Positions 41,819-51,997 are shown, numbered from the stretch's first letter. The stretch is 64,000 bases of DNA from Candidatus Accumulibacter cognatus (GCA_013414765.1 CP058708.1:2723553-2787552); one strand, 5' to 3'. Translations and numbers: made by a program. The notes: generated by a model not told the origin, from the letters alone.

Positions 41819-44274
41819 ACCGCCCCCATCTTCTTGAGGTGCTCGTCCACCTTGGCGGCAAGCGTGGCGACTTCGCTGGTGAGCTTCGGCAGCGGCGTCG
41901 CGTAGCGATCGGCGAGTTGCCGAATTCTGCCGGTGAGCGTCTGCGAAACGCGGTCCAGCTCGCTCTGGACGGCTGCGGCCAACGTGGCCAGCCACTTGTC
42001 GTCCACGACGAGAGTCTTGATCTCGTCCTCGGTGAGCTGGCCGTACTTGGCAGCGACCTTGGCCATCAGCGCGTCCTGCGCGGCTTTGTGCTTGGCGCCG
42101 GTGTCGGCCTCCTGTTCGATGAGGATCAGATACTTCTGCAGCACCTGGCGCTCGTCGGCAGTGTCGGAGTCGCCCTTGCCGATCTCTTTCAGCCGGGCGG
42201 CAACGCTGGCCTTGGTGATCTTGTCCTTGTCGTTCCTGGCGTCTTCGAGCAGGCCGCCTTCGCCACCGTGTTCCTCGGCCATTTCCTCCATCTGCTGCGC
42301 CAGGGTGGCAAGCTGCGCCTCCAGCGCGTCGATCGCGGCCTGCTCCTGGGCGAAGTAGCGGGCGATGATGAGCGCGGGCGGGATCAGTTCGGCGGCGTAC
42401 TTCTTCCTGCCCAGTGCGAAGTCGGGGCGGGTCTTCGTCTTGCTGGTCCTGTCTTCGATGATCAGCCGGGGTTGGGCGGCGGCCACCCAGCCGTCGGCGG
42501 CGATGAGGTAGCAGTCGTCCTGCATCGTCTCGCCCCAGTAGTCCATCAGGTGCTGGTAGATGTCGTAGGCGTCGAGCAGCGGGGCGTGCTCGAAGGCAAG
42601 CAGCAACGCCTCGGAGATGGTCCCGATCAGGGCCTTGGGGTGGCCGTCCTTCGCGAAGCCGCGTAGGTGCGGGGTGTTGGCGGCCTTCCATTGCTCGAAG
42701 AGATCGGTGGCAGCGGCGATGAAGGCGGTGAACTCGGCGTGGCTGAAGATGGTAGGCTTGATGTCGGCGGGTGCGACGCGGAGCTGGCTGTAGCCGGGGC
42801 GGCCGGCCGGCTCGAAGAGCGCGGCGCGCACGGCGGGGAAGACTTGCCAGTAGGGCGCCAGCGCATCCAGTTCGCGGTCGGGGATGCCGCCGCGCAGGTG
42901 GGCGTCGATGTCCTGCAGGTCCTCGGGTTCGGTGCTGTCGATGTAGCGCGGCAGATTGAGGTTGAAGTCGTTCTTCGCGTCGCTGATCTCGGCCAGCGGC
43001 ACCCGGCGCGCGTAGCCGGGGATGTCCACCTGGCGGGTGAAGGTGTCGACGATGCGGTGGATGTCCTGCTCGCGCAGGCGGTTCTTCGGGCCGTCCTTGC
43101 GGAAGCCCTTGCTGGCGTCGATCATGAAGATGCCGCCTTCGGCCGATGCGCGCGCCTGGGCCTGCGCCTTGTCGAGCACGATGATGCAGGCCGGGATGCC
43201 GGTGCCGTAGAACAGGTTGGCCGGCAGGCCGATGATGCCCAGGATGTAGCCGCGCTGGACGAGGTTCCTGCGGATCAGCCCTTCCGCGTTGCCGCGGAAC
43301 AGCACGCCGTGCGGCAGGATGCAGGCGCCCCTGCCGGTGCTCTTGAGCGAGCGCAGGATGTGCAGCAGGTAGGCGTAGTCGCCCTGCTTGGCGGGCGGCG
43401 TGCCGTAGTGCTTGAAGCGTTCGTGCGGGTCGTTGGCGGGGTCGAGGCCGGTGCTCCAGCGCTTGTCGCTGAAGGGCGGATTGGCGACGACATAGTCGAA
43501 GGTCTTGAGCTGGCCGGCGGCGTCGGTGAACAGCGGGTTGGCCAGCGTGTTGCCCTGCTTGACGAGCGCCGTCGGGTTGTCGTGCAGGATCATGTTCATG
43601 CGCGCCAGGCCGGCGGTGGCGGAGTCCTTCTCCTGCCCGTAGAGCGTGACCTTGGCCTTGGCGGCATCGCCCACCTTGAGCAGCAGCGAGCCCGAGCCGC
43701 AGGTGGGGTCGTAGACCGTCGTGGCGCTGGTGGTCTCGGCGCGGCCGATGCCCAGGATGCTGGCCATGACGCGGCTGACCTCGGCCGGTGTGTAGAACTG
43801 GCCCTTGCTCTTGCCACTCTCGGTGGCGAAGTGGCGCATGAGGTACTCGTAGGCGTCGCCGAGGATGTCGTCGCCGTCGGCGCGGTTCTTCGAGAAGTCG
43901 AGCGCCGGGTTCTCGAAGATCGCGATCAGGTTGGTGAGCCGGTCGACCAGTTCCTTGCCGCTGCCGAGCTTGGTGGCATCGGCGAAGTCCGGCATCTCCG
44001 AGAGCTTGTTGGCCACGGCCAGCGGCCCGAGGATCTTCTTGTTGATCTGGTCGCCGATGTCGCTCTTGCCCTTGAGCGCCACCATGTCGGCAAAGCTGGC
44101 ACCCGGCGGGATGGTGATCGGCGCAAAGAATTGGCCGGCGTACTTGTCGCTGACGTACTTCACGAACAGCAGCACCAGCACGTAGTCCTTGTACTGGCTG
44201 GCGTCCATGCCGCCGCGCAGTTCGTCGCAGCTTTGCCAGAGGGAGGAGTAGAGTCCGGATTTCTTGAGAGCCAT
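41809..44274 (-). CDS. hsdM: type I restriction enzyme, DNA methyltransferase subunit
   Basis: An 821-residue N6-adenine methyltransferase. An HsdM N-terminal helical domain leads to GQFYTPAEVSRVMA, the SAM site DPTCGSGSLLLKVGD and the catalytic NPPF in YVVANPPFSDKRWS. The C terminus, beyond about residue 520, is long and coiled-coil-rich, making it larger than EcoKI HsdM (529) and like the longer HsdM proteins of other subfamilies. First gene of hsdM-hsdS-hsdR-metalloprotease. The methylase protects host DNA and the complex restricts foreign DNA. Confidence 0.95.
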   Translation of the reverse strand: MALKKSGLYSSLWQSCDELRGGMDASQYKDYVLVLLFVKYVSDKYAGQFFAPITIPPGASFADMVALKGKSDIGDQINKKILGPLAVANKLSEMPDFADATKLGSGKELVDRLTNLIAIFENPALDFSKNRADGDDILGDAYEYLMRHFATESGKSKGQFYTPAEVSRVMASILGIGRAETTSATTVYDPTCGSGSLLLKVGDAAKAKVTLYGQEKDSATAGLARMNMILHDNPTALVKQGNTLANPLFTDAAGQLKTFDYVVANPPFSDKRWSTGLDPANDPHERFKHYGTPPAKQGDYAYLLHILRSLKSTGRGACILPHGVLFRGNAEGLIRRNLVQRGYILGIIGLPANLFYGTGIPACIIVLDKAQAQARASAEGGIFMIDASKGFRKDGPKNRLREQDIHRIVDTFTRQVDIPGYARRVPLAEISDAKNDFNLNLPRYIDSTEPEDLQDIDAHLRGGIPDRELDALAPYWQVFPAVRAALFEPAGRPGYSQLRVAPADIKPTIFSHAEFTAFIAAATDLFEQWKAANTPHLRGFAKDGHPKALIGTISEALLLAFEHAPLLDAYDIYQHLMDYWGETMQDDCYLIAADGWVAAAQPRLIIEDRTSKTKTRPDFALGRKKYAAELIPPALIIARYFAQEQAAIDALEAQLATLAQQMEEMAEEHGGEGGLLEDARNDKDKITKASVAARLKEIGKGDSDTADERQVLQKYLILIEQEADTGAKHKAAQDALMAKVAAKYGQLTEDEIKTLVVDDKWLATLAAAVQSELDRVSQTLTGRIRQLADRYATPLPKLTSEVATLAAKVDEHLKKMGAVWA

Positions 44275-44578
44275 GAACGGTCAGGTTCCGTTTTGATGCC
44301 GACTGGCACGAGCCCTGCACTTTACCTCACGGGCAGCGGCGAACAAAGGGAAACCCGTCGAGGCGGACCATGATCCCGCCGACTTCTACTGTTGCCACAC
44401 AGATTCAGCCACCTCGGCTCAAGTCATTCACCCGTCCGACGGTGCGCCAGCCCATCGTCCTGGGCTTCCCGCCTTCGCAGTTCAGCAGGCCGGCTCCCAT
44501 CCATGCCTCGGGCGCTGCCTTTCTCGCAGTCTGTCGGACTTGAAGTCCGGGGAAACCGCCAAATTTCACCAGGTGTCT

Positions 44579-45469
44579 GCATGCAATGCGACAGGGCCTG
44601 CACGGGTGTCGCATGTTCCGGTAGCGCTGCCGGTTCGCTGTGCCGCTGCCGCCAGTCAGGAGGATGCTCGTCGCGAGCCACCGCGATCAAGAGGACGATG
44701 CCGGCTGCCTCACACGCCTTGATGTTCTTCTCGCTGCAGAAGCCACTGTCGGCAATCAGACTTTCCACGGGGCCGAGTACCTCGGCTGGTGCCTCGAGCA
44801 TTGCCAGCATCGGCTCGACCTGCTCTTTGTCATGGGAGGCCTGTGTCATGCCGGCCACCACCACCAGCCGTGTGGCGGCATCCACTCCAGCCTGGGCGTT
44901 TTACGCTGGTTCGAAGCCGCCGCCGGCCACCGGCAGCATGATGCGCGATTCTTCGTCGGTCAGATTGATCTGGTCACTGTCCCGTGCGCCGGGCGCGGGG
45001 GCTTTCGGCAGCTTCCCGCCCAACTTCTTGCCGGCCGCTTCTTCCTTGGCTACCCGCCGCGCCATCTTGTCGTCGTACTCGGCTTTCTCTCTTTGATTGT
45101 ACTCCTCGGCTCGGTCAGCCATCTTCGCTTTGGCCACGGCCATTGCCGCCAGCCGATCTTCACGGCGCTTGATTTCGTCCGGAAGGCTGACACCGTCAGG
45201 AACGTCGGCTTGATTCCCTGTTCGGCCAGGGCAAACAGTTCCTGCACCTTGGCCTTGATCTGGGCTTCCCGCTTTTCGATGTGTCCGTGCGAGAGCGCGC
45301 TGCGCCTTGAGGCGTTGGCTTGGATCTTCGTGCCGTCAAGACAGACATTGCCTAGCTTGAGCAGCTTCATTTCCTTGGCCATCTCCCGGATCTGGACGAA
45401 CAGGTCGCTCAATTCGTCAAGAGAACGTCGGCGGAACGTCGCCAGGTTATCGTGATCGGGATCGGTCAT
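44579..45469 (-). pseudogene. IS1182-family transposase, frameshifted and truncated
   Basis: Pieces in different frames: DPDHDNLATFRRRSLDELSD and GNVCLDGTKIQANASRRSAL from 45469, then AMAVAKAKMADRAEEYNQRE and LTDEESRIMLPVAGGGFEPA from about 45150, then VDAATRLVVVAGMTQASHDK and LIADSGFCSEKNIKACEAAG. This is the IS1182 order. The first 100 or so codons and the C terminus are missing and two frame changes are needed. It lies directly upstream of hsdM. Confidence 0.85.
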
Positions 45470-45580
45470 GGCTCTGACGAGCGAAACACATTAGGAATTC
45501 GTTCAGGTCCGCGACACCGCAATCGAACGCCTCGCGATCATGAGCACTCGCGATCGGCGATTCCCGCCATTCGGGCAGGT

Positions 45581-45769
45581 TCACCCGCCGCGCGGCAGCT
45601 TGTGTGATGCCGCCAGCAATTTGGCAGTGGGCGCGGGCGGATTTCCCAGCACATCCAGCACTCGCAGACTGTCCCGTTCCGACAATTTCAAGGGTTCGTC
45701 ATCCTCAATGACCTGACGCGTAGCAGCAAGCGCATGCCGGCTGCTGTCTTCAACGAGGGCACGAGGCAT
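45581..45769 (-). pseudogene. C-terminal part of a DUF1778/TacA-type antitoxin
   Basis: The frame from about 45735 down reads ATRQVIEDDEPLKLSERDSL, RVLDVLGNPPAPTAKLLAAS and HKLPRGG, the C-terminal toxin-neutralising tail of DUF1778 antitoxins. The N-terminal ribbon-helix-helix is missing and the first 17 codons are unrelated. A GNAT toxin is expected right after it but is not present; the IS1182 remnant takes its place. Likely a toxin-antitoxin scar. Confidence 0.65.
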
Positions 45770-46256
45770 GGCAAGCCTCCGTTATGTAGGCATTCAAAGC
45801 CTACACACAGCAACCCGCCATCGCAAGTGCGCCCGAGGTCGATGCGTGATCGCCCAAGCATTCGATTCGGATTCTTACCGTATCGAAAGGGGGGTGGATA
45901 GCACGGAATTAGTGGACAGACGACGGTTATTGCGCACAAACGCTGGGGTTCGCAAGCTCACCCCAGTCTATGGCCCTCAAGCAAAAGGGCGTTGAAATTC
46001 CTATCCGTGGTAGTCCCCTTGCACCGGGCCTGCGCGTGTCCTGCCGGCAACGTGCCGTCATTCAATCGCCGAGCATCCAGCAGCCACATCCCGGCCGGAT
46101 TGCAGGGGGGCATTACAATACCGACCACATTTCCAGAGCGCCACAGCTTATTGACCCACAGGTGAATTTGTTCCTGTTCTTGATCCAGAGAAGCCGGAAT
46201 ACTCCACAGCAGGCTGGCAATCCATTTGAGCCGGCAAACCACTCAGGGAACTTTTC
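45770..46256. other. non-coding stretch upstream of the second PEP-CTERM gene
   Basis: Contains a small hairpin TGTAGGCATTCAAAGCCTACA at about 45785, and one partial copy (45981-46008) of the dispersed repeat described below. No gene and no convincing -24/-12 promoter seen. Confidence 0.45.
45981..46008 (+). repeat. dispersed repeat, short copy
   Basis: Shares AAAAGGGCGTTGAAATTCCT and ATCCGT with the longer copies at 47585-47711 and 51998-52123. Confidence 0.75.
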
Positions 46257-46853
46257 ATGAAATCAACTCTATCCTCAAGCTGCCTGGCCCTCGTGCTCGC
46301 TGCGCTATCCATTGGAACAGCGGCTGCATCGCCGGTCACGTTCGTCAATACCTATACCCCTGCCAGCCCTGTTCTTCTGAACTCGGCCAACACCACCTAC
46401 AGCTTCACGCAAAGCATCCTGTCTCAGGGGTTCAACACCGCCACCGACACCATCACTGCCGTTTCGCTGGAGCTGTTCTTGCACGACGATGGTGGCCCTG
46501 GTGACCGTGCCGAGAAAGTCGACATCTACCTCGACAATCAACTTGTCTCGGACAAATTTCAGGTAAACGGCAGTTTTGTCTATGACTTCATTTCCCCGTT
46601 CACTGCGATGACCGATGGCGAACTCGTCAGCAAGCTGATCGACAGCCGTATCGGCAACGGCAACGGCTCATACATTGGGGATTTCTATTTCGGCGAGTCC
46701 GTGCTAACGGTCACCGTCGAGCGCTTCGAACCCCAGGCCATCGCGCGCCTGGCGGTCAATGATGTCCCCGAACCGGCCACTTTTTCGCTGGCTGCCCTGG
46801 CGCTGGCTGGCCTCGGATTCCCCCGCAGGAACACCAAGGCAAGGTCCACCTGA
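46257..46853 (+). CDS. PEP-CTERM sorting-domain protein
   Basis: A 198-residue exported protein. Signal peptide to about residue 25 (SIGTAAASP). The body is Ser/Thr/Asp-rich beta structure (SLELFLHDDGGPGDRAEKVD). The C terminus VPEPATFSLAALALAGLGFP followed by Arg-Arg is a canonical PEP-CTERM signal. Such proteins are cut by exosortase and end in the extracellular matrix. Unlike the first PEP-CTERM gene in the window, no sigma-54 promoter is evident. No exosortase or EPS genes are nearby. Confidence 0.9.
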   Translation: MKSTLSSSCLALVLAALSIGTAAASPVTFVNTYTPASPVLLNSANTTYSFTQSILSQGFNTATDTITAVSLELFLHDDGGPGDRAEKVDIYLDNQLVSDKFQVNGSFVYDFISPFTAMTDGELVSKLIDSRIGNGNGSYIGDFYFGESVLTVTVERFEPQAIARLAVNDVPEPATFSLAALALAGLGFPRRNTKARST

Positions 46854-46904
46854 GCGGATAACGCACCCTGACGGCGCGTCGTTAGGCGCGTCGCCAGGCA
46901 TCCG

Positions 46905-47496
46905 ATGCTGTTTTCAACATTTGTAGGCGTCGTCGTCGATGGCGTATTTGATGCCGAGACCAGCGCTGATGTGTTGTTTCTCGAGGCCCTCTGCCTCGAC
47001 CCGTCGGCGCTCACGGCGGTTCAGACATCGGTGCGGCGGCGCTTGCAGCGGGTGCTGCAACGCCTAGGGTTTCTGACCGAGGACGAGGCGCAGGCCATGG
47101 CCGACTGGGCGCACGGCGGCGATTTTTCGGTCGACGCTGAGGTACCCCTCGAAGCCAACGATCGCCGCGGCCTGGAACGTCTGCTCCGCTACTGCGCGTG
47201 GCCGGCGTTCGCACCGGAGCGCTTGCGCAAGATCAACGCCGAATATCTGTCAAGCCCGGCCCCGGCGTCAGCATCAGCTGATTCTGACGCCGAGGGAACT
47301 GTTGGACCGTCTGGCGGCGCTGATGCCGCCACCGCGAAGATACCGGCATCGCGACGTCTGGGTACGGGCACCGAACGCGCCAATGCGGGCCGTGGTGACG
47401 GCGCTGGCGCCGCCGGAAGGCGGGGAGCGAGTCGCCCCCTCGGCAGGTCAGCAGGCCGCACCGGATGACGAGCGCGCTCAGCGGATCACGGGGTAA
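46905..47496 (+). pseudogene. IS91-family (Y2) transposase remnant, frameshifted
   Basis: The first frame reads RRLQRVLQRLGFLTEDEAQA, then ADWAHGGDFSVDAEVPLEAN and GLERLLRYCAWPAFAPERL. After about 47300 another frame gives MDRLAALMPPPRRYRHRDVW and MRAVVTALAPPE. This is the middle of IS91-like transposases; the N-terminal zinc finger and the C-terminal Tyr domain are absent. A related fragment lies at 22352-22480. Confidence 0.75.
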
Positions 47497-47584
47497 CCAG
47501 GCGCCAACCGACGCGTGCTCGTCACCTGTCCGGTGGAACTCGTGTCTGAGGCCGTGCCGGCGACAAGAAACGTCGTCGGCACAC

Positions 47585-47711
47585 GGCCTCAGGCGGGATG
47601 CAGCAGGCTTCTGTACGGGGACTTAAAGGCGTTTCGCTCGTCAATTCGGCAGTTGACCAAGACTCAACGGCCCCGACACTCAAGGAAAAGGGCGTTGAAA
47701 TTCCTATCCGT
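47585..47711 (+). repeat. dispersed repeat, 127-bp copy
   Basis: From GGCCTCAGGCGGGATGCAGC to ATTCCTATCCGT. The copy at 51998-52123 is similar along its full length, with scattered substitutions and small gaps, and shares the block GCTCGTCAATT.GGCAGTT. Both sit in decayed DNA. Possibly a non-autonomous element or an IS end. Confidence 0.75.
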
Positions 47712-47721
47712 GCCTGAGGAG

Positions 47722-48146
47722 TCACTTGGCCTTGGCGACAAACGACACCTCGGCCTAGTTTCCGGGCGCGCCGGCTTGGACATGCTGGCTCTGCCAAATC
47801 CCGTCGATCTGGGCAGCGATCTGGTAGGACCCCGGAGGCAACTTCAGGTACAGCAGCGGACCGTCGCTGACCGCCGAAAAGTTCTGCTGCTGATTTGATT
47901 TCCGCTTGCCAGTCGGGCCACGGTAAACGGTATTCCAGCGAGGTAGTTGCCACTCGGTTTACTGAATACGACGCGTACGTTGTAGGCTTCCGCAACCTTG
48001 CGCATATCTGCAAGCGCCTCGTCGCCGATGCCGCCACTCATCCAGGCAATCTGTGTCTGCGGGGCGCTGGCGGTGTTGGCTCGCTTCACGTCGCCCGCTG
48101 TCCCGGCCAGCAGTGGCGCGCACGGCAGAGGGATGACGAGGGCCAA
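47722..48146 (-). pseudogene. exported carboxypeptidase-regulatory-like protein, disabled
   Basis: ATG at 48146 opens a signal-peptide-like start, then QIAWMSGGIGDEALADMRKV and NYLAGIPFTVARLASGNQIS. After a frameshift near 47880 the product goes on SDGPLLYLKLPPGSYQIAAQ and IDGIWQSQHVQAGAPGN, meets a TAG, and ends AEVSFVAKAK with TGA at 47722. The signal region may carry another frameshift. The SYQIAAQIDG beta-sandwich type is common in Rhodocyclales secreted proteins of unknown role. Confidence 0.75.
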
Positions 48147-48375
48147 CAGGCCTCTGCGAAGGGAAACGCGGCAAGACTGCCAAAAAGTCTGTATCGCTGG
48201 CGTTGATGGGAGGGATGATGGCTCATGATCTGCTCCAGAAATTAACCTTGAGCAGGCGCAAGGGAGTCATTCGCCAGCCCCTGCACGGGGATCTGCCGAA
48301 CCCTCTGATTGTCTGGCGATAATCAGTCCTGTCGACCGCTGTCGTCTGTACGTCAGTGTACCCAGCACCAGTCGT

Positions 48376-48825
48376 TCAGTCACGGTGACCGTGATCCCGA
48401 CCGCCACCGTGGTGCATGTTCCACTTCCCGTGACCATGCTTACCCCGGTACTCGTCGTGACGCTCGGGTCGCCGGTCATACTGGTATTCCTGGTAGCGAG
48501 GGACATACACGCGTTCATACCAGCTGTTGCGCACGAAATAGACCCGCTCGCCACAGGCCTCATACGCGCCGCAATACCGCCGCCAACGTCTGACTTGGCT
48601 AGGCGGAACGTTCAGATAGATCGGCGGACGCACAACCGGCACCCGCTCGACGAGCACCGGCTGCCGGTAGATGAGTTGTGGTGGCGGATAGCCACCGATG
48701 TTCAGGTGACCATAGAAACCGGGCTGGCCGATGCTGACCGATACGCCAACCTCGGCGGCACATACTGGCAAGCTGCCGGCGACAGTGACGGCTGCCAGTA
48801 CAAGAACGAATAGTGAACGTTGCAT
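48376..48825 (-). CDS. exported Tyr/Arg/His-rich protein
   Basis: A 149-residue protein from the ATG at 48825, preceded by AGGAG. Signal peptide to about residue 23 (LPVCAAEVG). The middle has YPPPQLIYRQPVLVERVPVV and VRRWRRYCGAYEACGERVYF with two Cys that may pair; the tail is packed with His, Gly and Arg (GKHGHGKWNMHHGGG) and looks metal-binding. Similar YXXXPVV-type periplasmic proteins are frequent in betaproteobacteria, function unknown. No partner gene nearby. Confidence 0.8.
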   Translation of the reverse strand: MQRSLFVLVLAAVTVAGSLPVCAAEVGVSVSIGQPGFYGHLNIGGYPPPQLIYRQPVLVERVPVVRPPIYLNVPPSQVRRWRRYCGAYEACGERVYFVRNSWYERVYVPRYQEYQYDRRPERHDEYRGKHGHGKWNMHHGGGRDHGHRD

Positions 48826-49376
48826 GGTGGACTCCTTTATTGTCTGTATTTCTAGGTAACGCGCCGGCGCATGGACAGGACGACCGTCTTGTTGTGACAT
48901 CCTGTCACGCTCTGTGAGCAGGCTGAAGCGAGCACTGGCGTAAGCATGCGAGCGCCACCTGACAGGCGGCGGCTGAAGGGGTGTCCGCCTCTCCCACGAC
49001 CGCGGCGGACCGTCGCGGCGGGACGGGCGCCCGGCCAATGCTGCCAGTACGCTTCCTCAGCGGCCCGGCTCCACTACCAGTGTTCCGTTGCTTGTCGTCC
49101 CGCGCGCTCCGGTGGCGCCCGCCGCCAAATCAGCTCCCAGTAATCCTGGTCAGCGGAGCGATTCCCGTTTCCCGGGCGGGCAGGCGCCCCGGCATAAAAG
49201 CGGTAGCCGGGGGCGCTGATCGCCTTGGGTTGGTGAGCGGGCATTGCGCTCAAGGCCGGATCCGTGAGCGTCTCCAGCCGTCTCGCGATGGAGAACGCCG
49301 AGTGGCCTGCACTTTGCGGGAACCTTTATTGGCGACTATGGATCAGTAAAGTGGACAACTCGGCAATCCGATCAGA
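48826..49376. other. intergenic stretch before the AsmA-like gene
   Basis: 551 bp with no convincing gene on either strand. It is GC-rich and holds the promoter regions of the divergent exported-protein and AsmA genes. Confidence 0.5.
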
Positions 49377-51272
49377 ATGCCAATACCCTTGCCACGTCGC
49401 CTTGCCTGGATTCTTCTGGCCTGTGCGGCGGTGGGCCTGGGGGCAGCCCTCTTCGACTGGAACTGGCTGCGCCGGCCCCTCGAACATATCGTAAGCAATC
49501 GGCTGCACCGCGAGATCCGCTTCGACGGGCCTCTCGAGGTGCATCCCTGGAGCGCTTGGCCTACCTTCTCAGCCGAGAGGGTCCGAATTGCCAATTTTCC
49601 GGGGGGGCGCGCCGAATCGTTCGCGGATATCGGCCGCGTTTCGATTGCGCTCGATGTGGCTGCGGCCCTGCGCGGCGAATGGGGCCTGCCTTCCCTTCAG
49701 GTCGAAGACGCGCGGATTCATATCGAGGAGGATGCCGCTGGGCAGGGCAATTGGCCGCAGGGCGGGTACGGGTCCGAGGCGGCTTCGTTGCGCTTCGAGA
49801 GTGTGCGCATCCACAATGGCCGGGTTCAGGTCGATCTGCCCTCGCGCAGGAGCGAGGGGATCCTGGTCATCGACACCGAAGACGCGACGGGGCGCCTGCA
49901 TTGGCAAGCGAGTGGGCGCTGGCAGGACCAACGCCTGGAAGTCTCCGGCGAGTCGGGCAGCGTTCGCGACGTGACTGCGGCGGGATCGCCCTATCCTATT
50001 GCCATGCAAGGGCGCATCGGCGAGACCCGGTTTGCAATCGAAGGCAAGGTAACCGATCTGGTTCGCCTGGAGGACATGAATGTCCGTTTCGATCTGCGCG
50101 GGCGCAGTCTGGCGGAATTGTATCCGCTGACCGGAGTGCCTTTTCCGCCGACTTCGGCCTATCGTCTGCAGGCCCAGCTTTCTCGCCGTGGTGGCCTGTG
50201 GCGATTTGACCATATCGATGGCGTTCTGGGTAAAAGCGACGTCGCAGGTGAACTTGCCATCGACCGCACCGGCGAGAAACAACAACTGCGGGCCGACTTG
50301 CGGTCCCGCCGCCTGGACCTCGCTGAACTCTCAGGGTTCATCGGGGGGCGCGCAGAAAGTGGTCGTGCCGTCCCGCCACCTCCTGGCAGAGTTCTTCCCG
50401 TGCTGTCGCTGGGGTTCGAGAAGATTGCCGCGGCCGATGTGGACCTGAATTTCGCGGTCGGTACGATCCGTGGCTCCCGCGTTCCCTTCGAAGCTGCCAG
50501 TGGCCGCTTGCGCATCGACGACCGTAGGGTCAGCCTAGACGGGCTCAAGGTCGGCTTGGCCAAGGGTGAGATTGCCGGCAGTCTCCAGCTCGACGCCCGG
50601 CGACAACCTGCCGAGGCCCTTGTCGATCTTCAGGCGAGCCGTCTTCACTTGCGCGAACTCATGCCGCCGCAGGCCGAGTCGCAGAACTTCACTAGCGGCT
50701 CTCTGGACGGGCGCATAAGACTTGTCATGGCAGGAAATTCCGTCGCCCAGTTGCTGGCGAGCGCGGAAGGCGAGGTAGCCGTTGCCATGGATGGGGGCAG
50801 TACCAGCCGGCTTCTCATGCGCCTCGCGAACCTGGATATCGCCAATGGGCTCATCGCTTGGCTGGCGGGCGGACAGAAGGAGCAGATTCGCTGTCTGGTG
50901 GGCGACCTTGATGCACGCAGAGGGGTGCTGCGGCCGCGGACCCTCTTTCTCGATACCGAGCACATGGTGGTTCGGGCTGAAGGCCAGGTGGATTTCCGCG
51001 ATGAGACGCTGGATTTGCACTTGCGCTCGTCGCCAAAGGATGGGAGCCTGGTCGCTCTACGCGGACCGATCCTGATCAGCGGAACCTTCGCAAGACCGTC
51101 CCTCGCACCGGAACCTCTGCCCCTGACTGCGAGAGTCGCTGGCTCGGTTGTTCTGGGCTTGGTCGCGCCGCCTCTCGCCTTGCTACCCCTCATCGAAACC
51201 GGTGGCGCAAAAGACTCTCCCTGCGGGAAGGCTTTACGGCAAACGCGCAAGGTCATTGGAGCCAGCGGATGA
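49377..51272 (+). CDS. AsmA-family protein
   Basis: A 631-residue AsmA-like protein: one N-terminal membrane helix (ILLACAAVGLGAALFDWNWL), then a long periplasmic beta-rich domain starting IVSNRLHREIRFDGPLEVHP with the AsmA pattern of repeated beta-strands, and the AsmA C-terminal block (MDGGSTSRLLMRLANLDIAN, RGVLRPRTLFLDTEHMVVRA). AsmA-like proteins are thought to bridge the periplasm and carry phospholipids outward. A small membrane gene follows 130 bp on. Confidence 0.85.
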   Translation: MPIPLPRRLAWILLACAAVGLGAALFDWNWLRRPLEHIVSNRLHREIRFDGPLEVHPWSAWPTFSAERVRIANFPGGRAESFADIGRVSIALDVAAALRGEWGLPSLQVEDARIHIEEDAAGQGNWPQGGYGSEAASLRFESVRIHNGRVQVDLPSRRSEGILVIDTEDATGRLHWQASGRWQDQRLEVSGESGSVRDVTAAGSPYPIAMQGRIGETRFAIEGKVTDLVRLEDMNVRFDLRGRSLAELYPLTGVPFPPTSAYRLQAQLSRRGGLWRFDHIDGVLGKSDVAGELAIDRTGEKQQLRADLRSRRLDLAELSGFIGGRAESGRAVPPPPGRVLPVLSLGFEKIAAADVDLNFAVGTIRGSRVPFEAASGRLRIDDRRVSLDGLKVGLAKGEIAGSLQLDARRQPAEALVDLQASRLHLRELMPPQAESQNFTSGSLDGRIRLVMAGNSVAQLLASAEGEVAVAMDGGSTSRLLMRLANLDIANGLIAWLAGGQKEQIRCLVGDLDARRGVLRPRTLFLDTEHMVVRAEGQVDFRDETLDLHLRSSPKDGSLVALRGPILISGTFARPSLAPEPLPLTARVAGSVVLGLVAPPLALLPLIETGGAKDSPCGKALRQTRKVIGASG

Positions 51273-51402
51273 ACGGCGTAGCCCGCGTCGACCCGGGCGG
51301 ACCGACCCCTGCGGCCTCGTCGGCAATGCCCGGTTTGATGGGCCGATCTGGAATTGCCTTCAGGGCAGGGATCTGCGCTTTCCCTCAAAGGAGAATGACA
51401 CC

Positions 51403-51669
51403 ATGAACAAGTCAGTTCGCACCGGACTCATCGCGCTTGCCATTCTCGTTGCCGCTGTCGTCCTCAATCCCTCTCCCGAGCGGCACCGCCAGCGCATCGC
51501 CGACGTGATCGCAGAGCGCAGCGAACTTGCCGGCCTTCTGGGCATAGGCCGGCTGGCCTCGTTCATTTCCAACTACCATTCGCTCGGAATTGCGTCGTAC
51601 ACCAAGGTGGGCGACCGGGTGGCCTCAATCGGCTTGCTTGGTTTCGTGTTCGTGCGGGAAACCGATTGA
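51403..51669 (+). CDS. small membrane-anchored protein (DUF4359-like)
   Basis: An 88-residue protein from the ATG at 51403, with AAAGGAG 10 bp before it. N-terminal helix TGLIALAILVAAVVLNPSPE, then RHRQRIADVIAERSELAGLL and SNYHSLGIASYTKVGDRVAS. The NPS...H...I layout and the end GFVFVRE match DUF4359-like proteins of unknown function. The 130 bp upstream continue an open frame without recognisable content. Confidence 0.72.
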   Translation: MNKSVRTGLIALAILVAAVVLNPSPERHRQRIADVIAERSELAGLLGIGRLASFISNYHSLGIASYTKVGDRVASIGLLGFVFVRETD

Positions 51670-51997
51670 GTGTCTAGGAATGCCGCCACCGCGGCCAAGA
51701 GATTCGAACTTTCCGGACTGGCCGAATGCTCCTGCTCGCCTGACTCTCACCCCGGCAGGCGGCGCCGAGGTGCCGCCTGGTCCCAGGTGAGGCTGGCATC
51801 GGCAAGGGTTGCCAACTCGGCGGGCTCGATCTGACGACCGCCCACGATGGCACGGCGGGCCACACGATCGATTTCGATCGAAGGCGCGGGCGGCATGTGG
51901 TTACCTGGGTATTGCGCACACTCAGGCGAACCCGGGTTGACATTACCGCCGCTTGCCGCATCACCGAACAAACCCTGATCCTCGCCCTCGCCGGCAT

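Noticed and set aside
42667-44373. A 568-codon open frame opposite hsdM
   Set aside because: Same shadow effect as at hsdR; no family motif.
46085-46256. A sigma-54 promoter before the second PEP-CTERM gene
   Set aside because: Candidate GG...GC pairs are not spaced by 10 bp.
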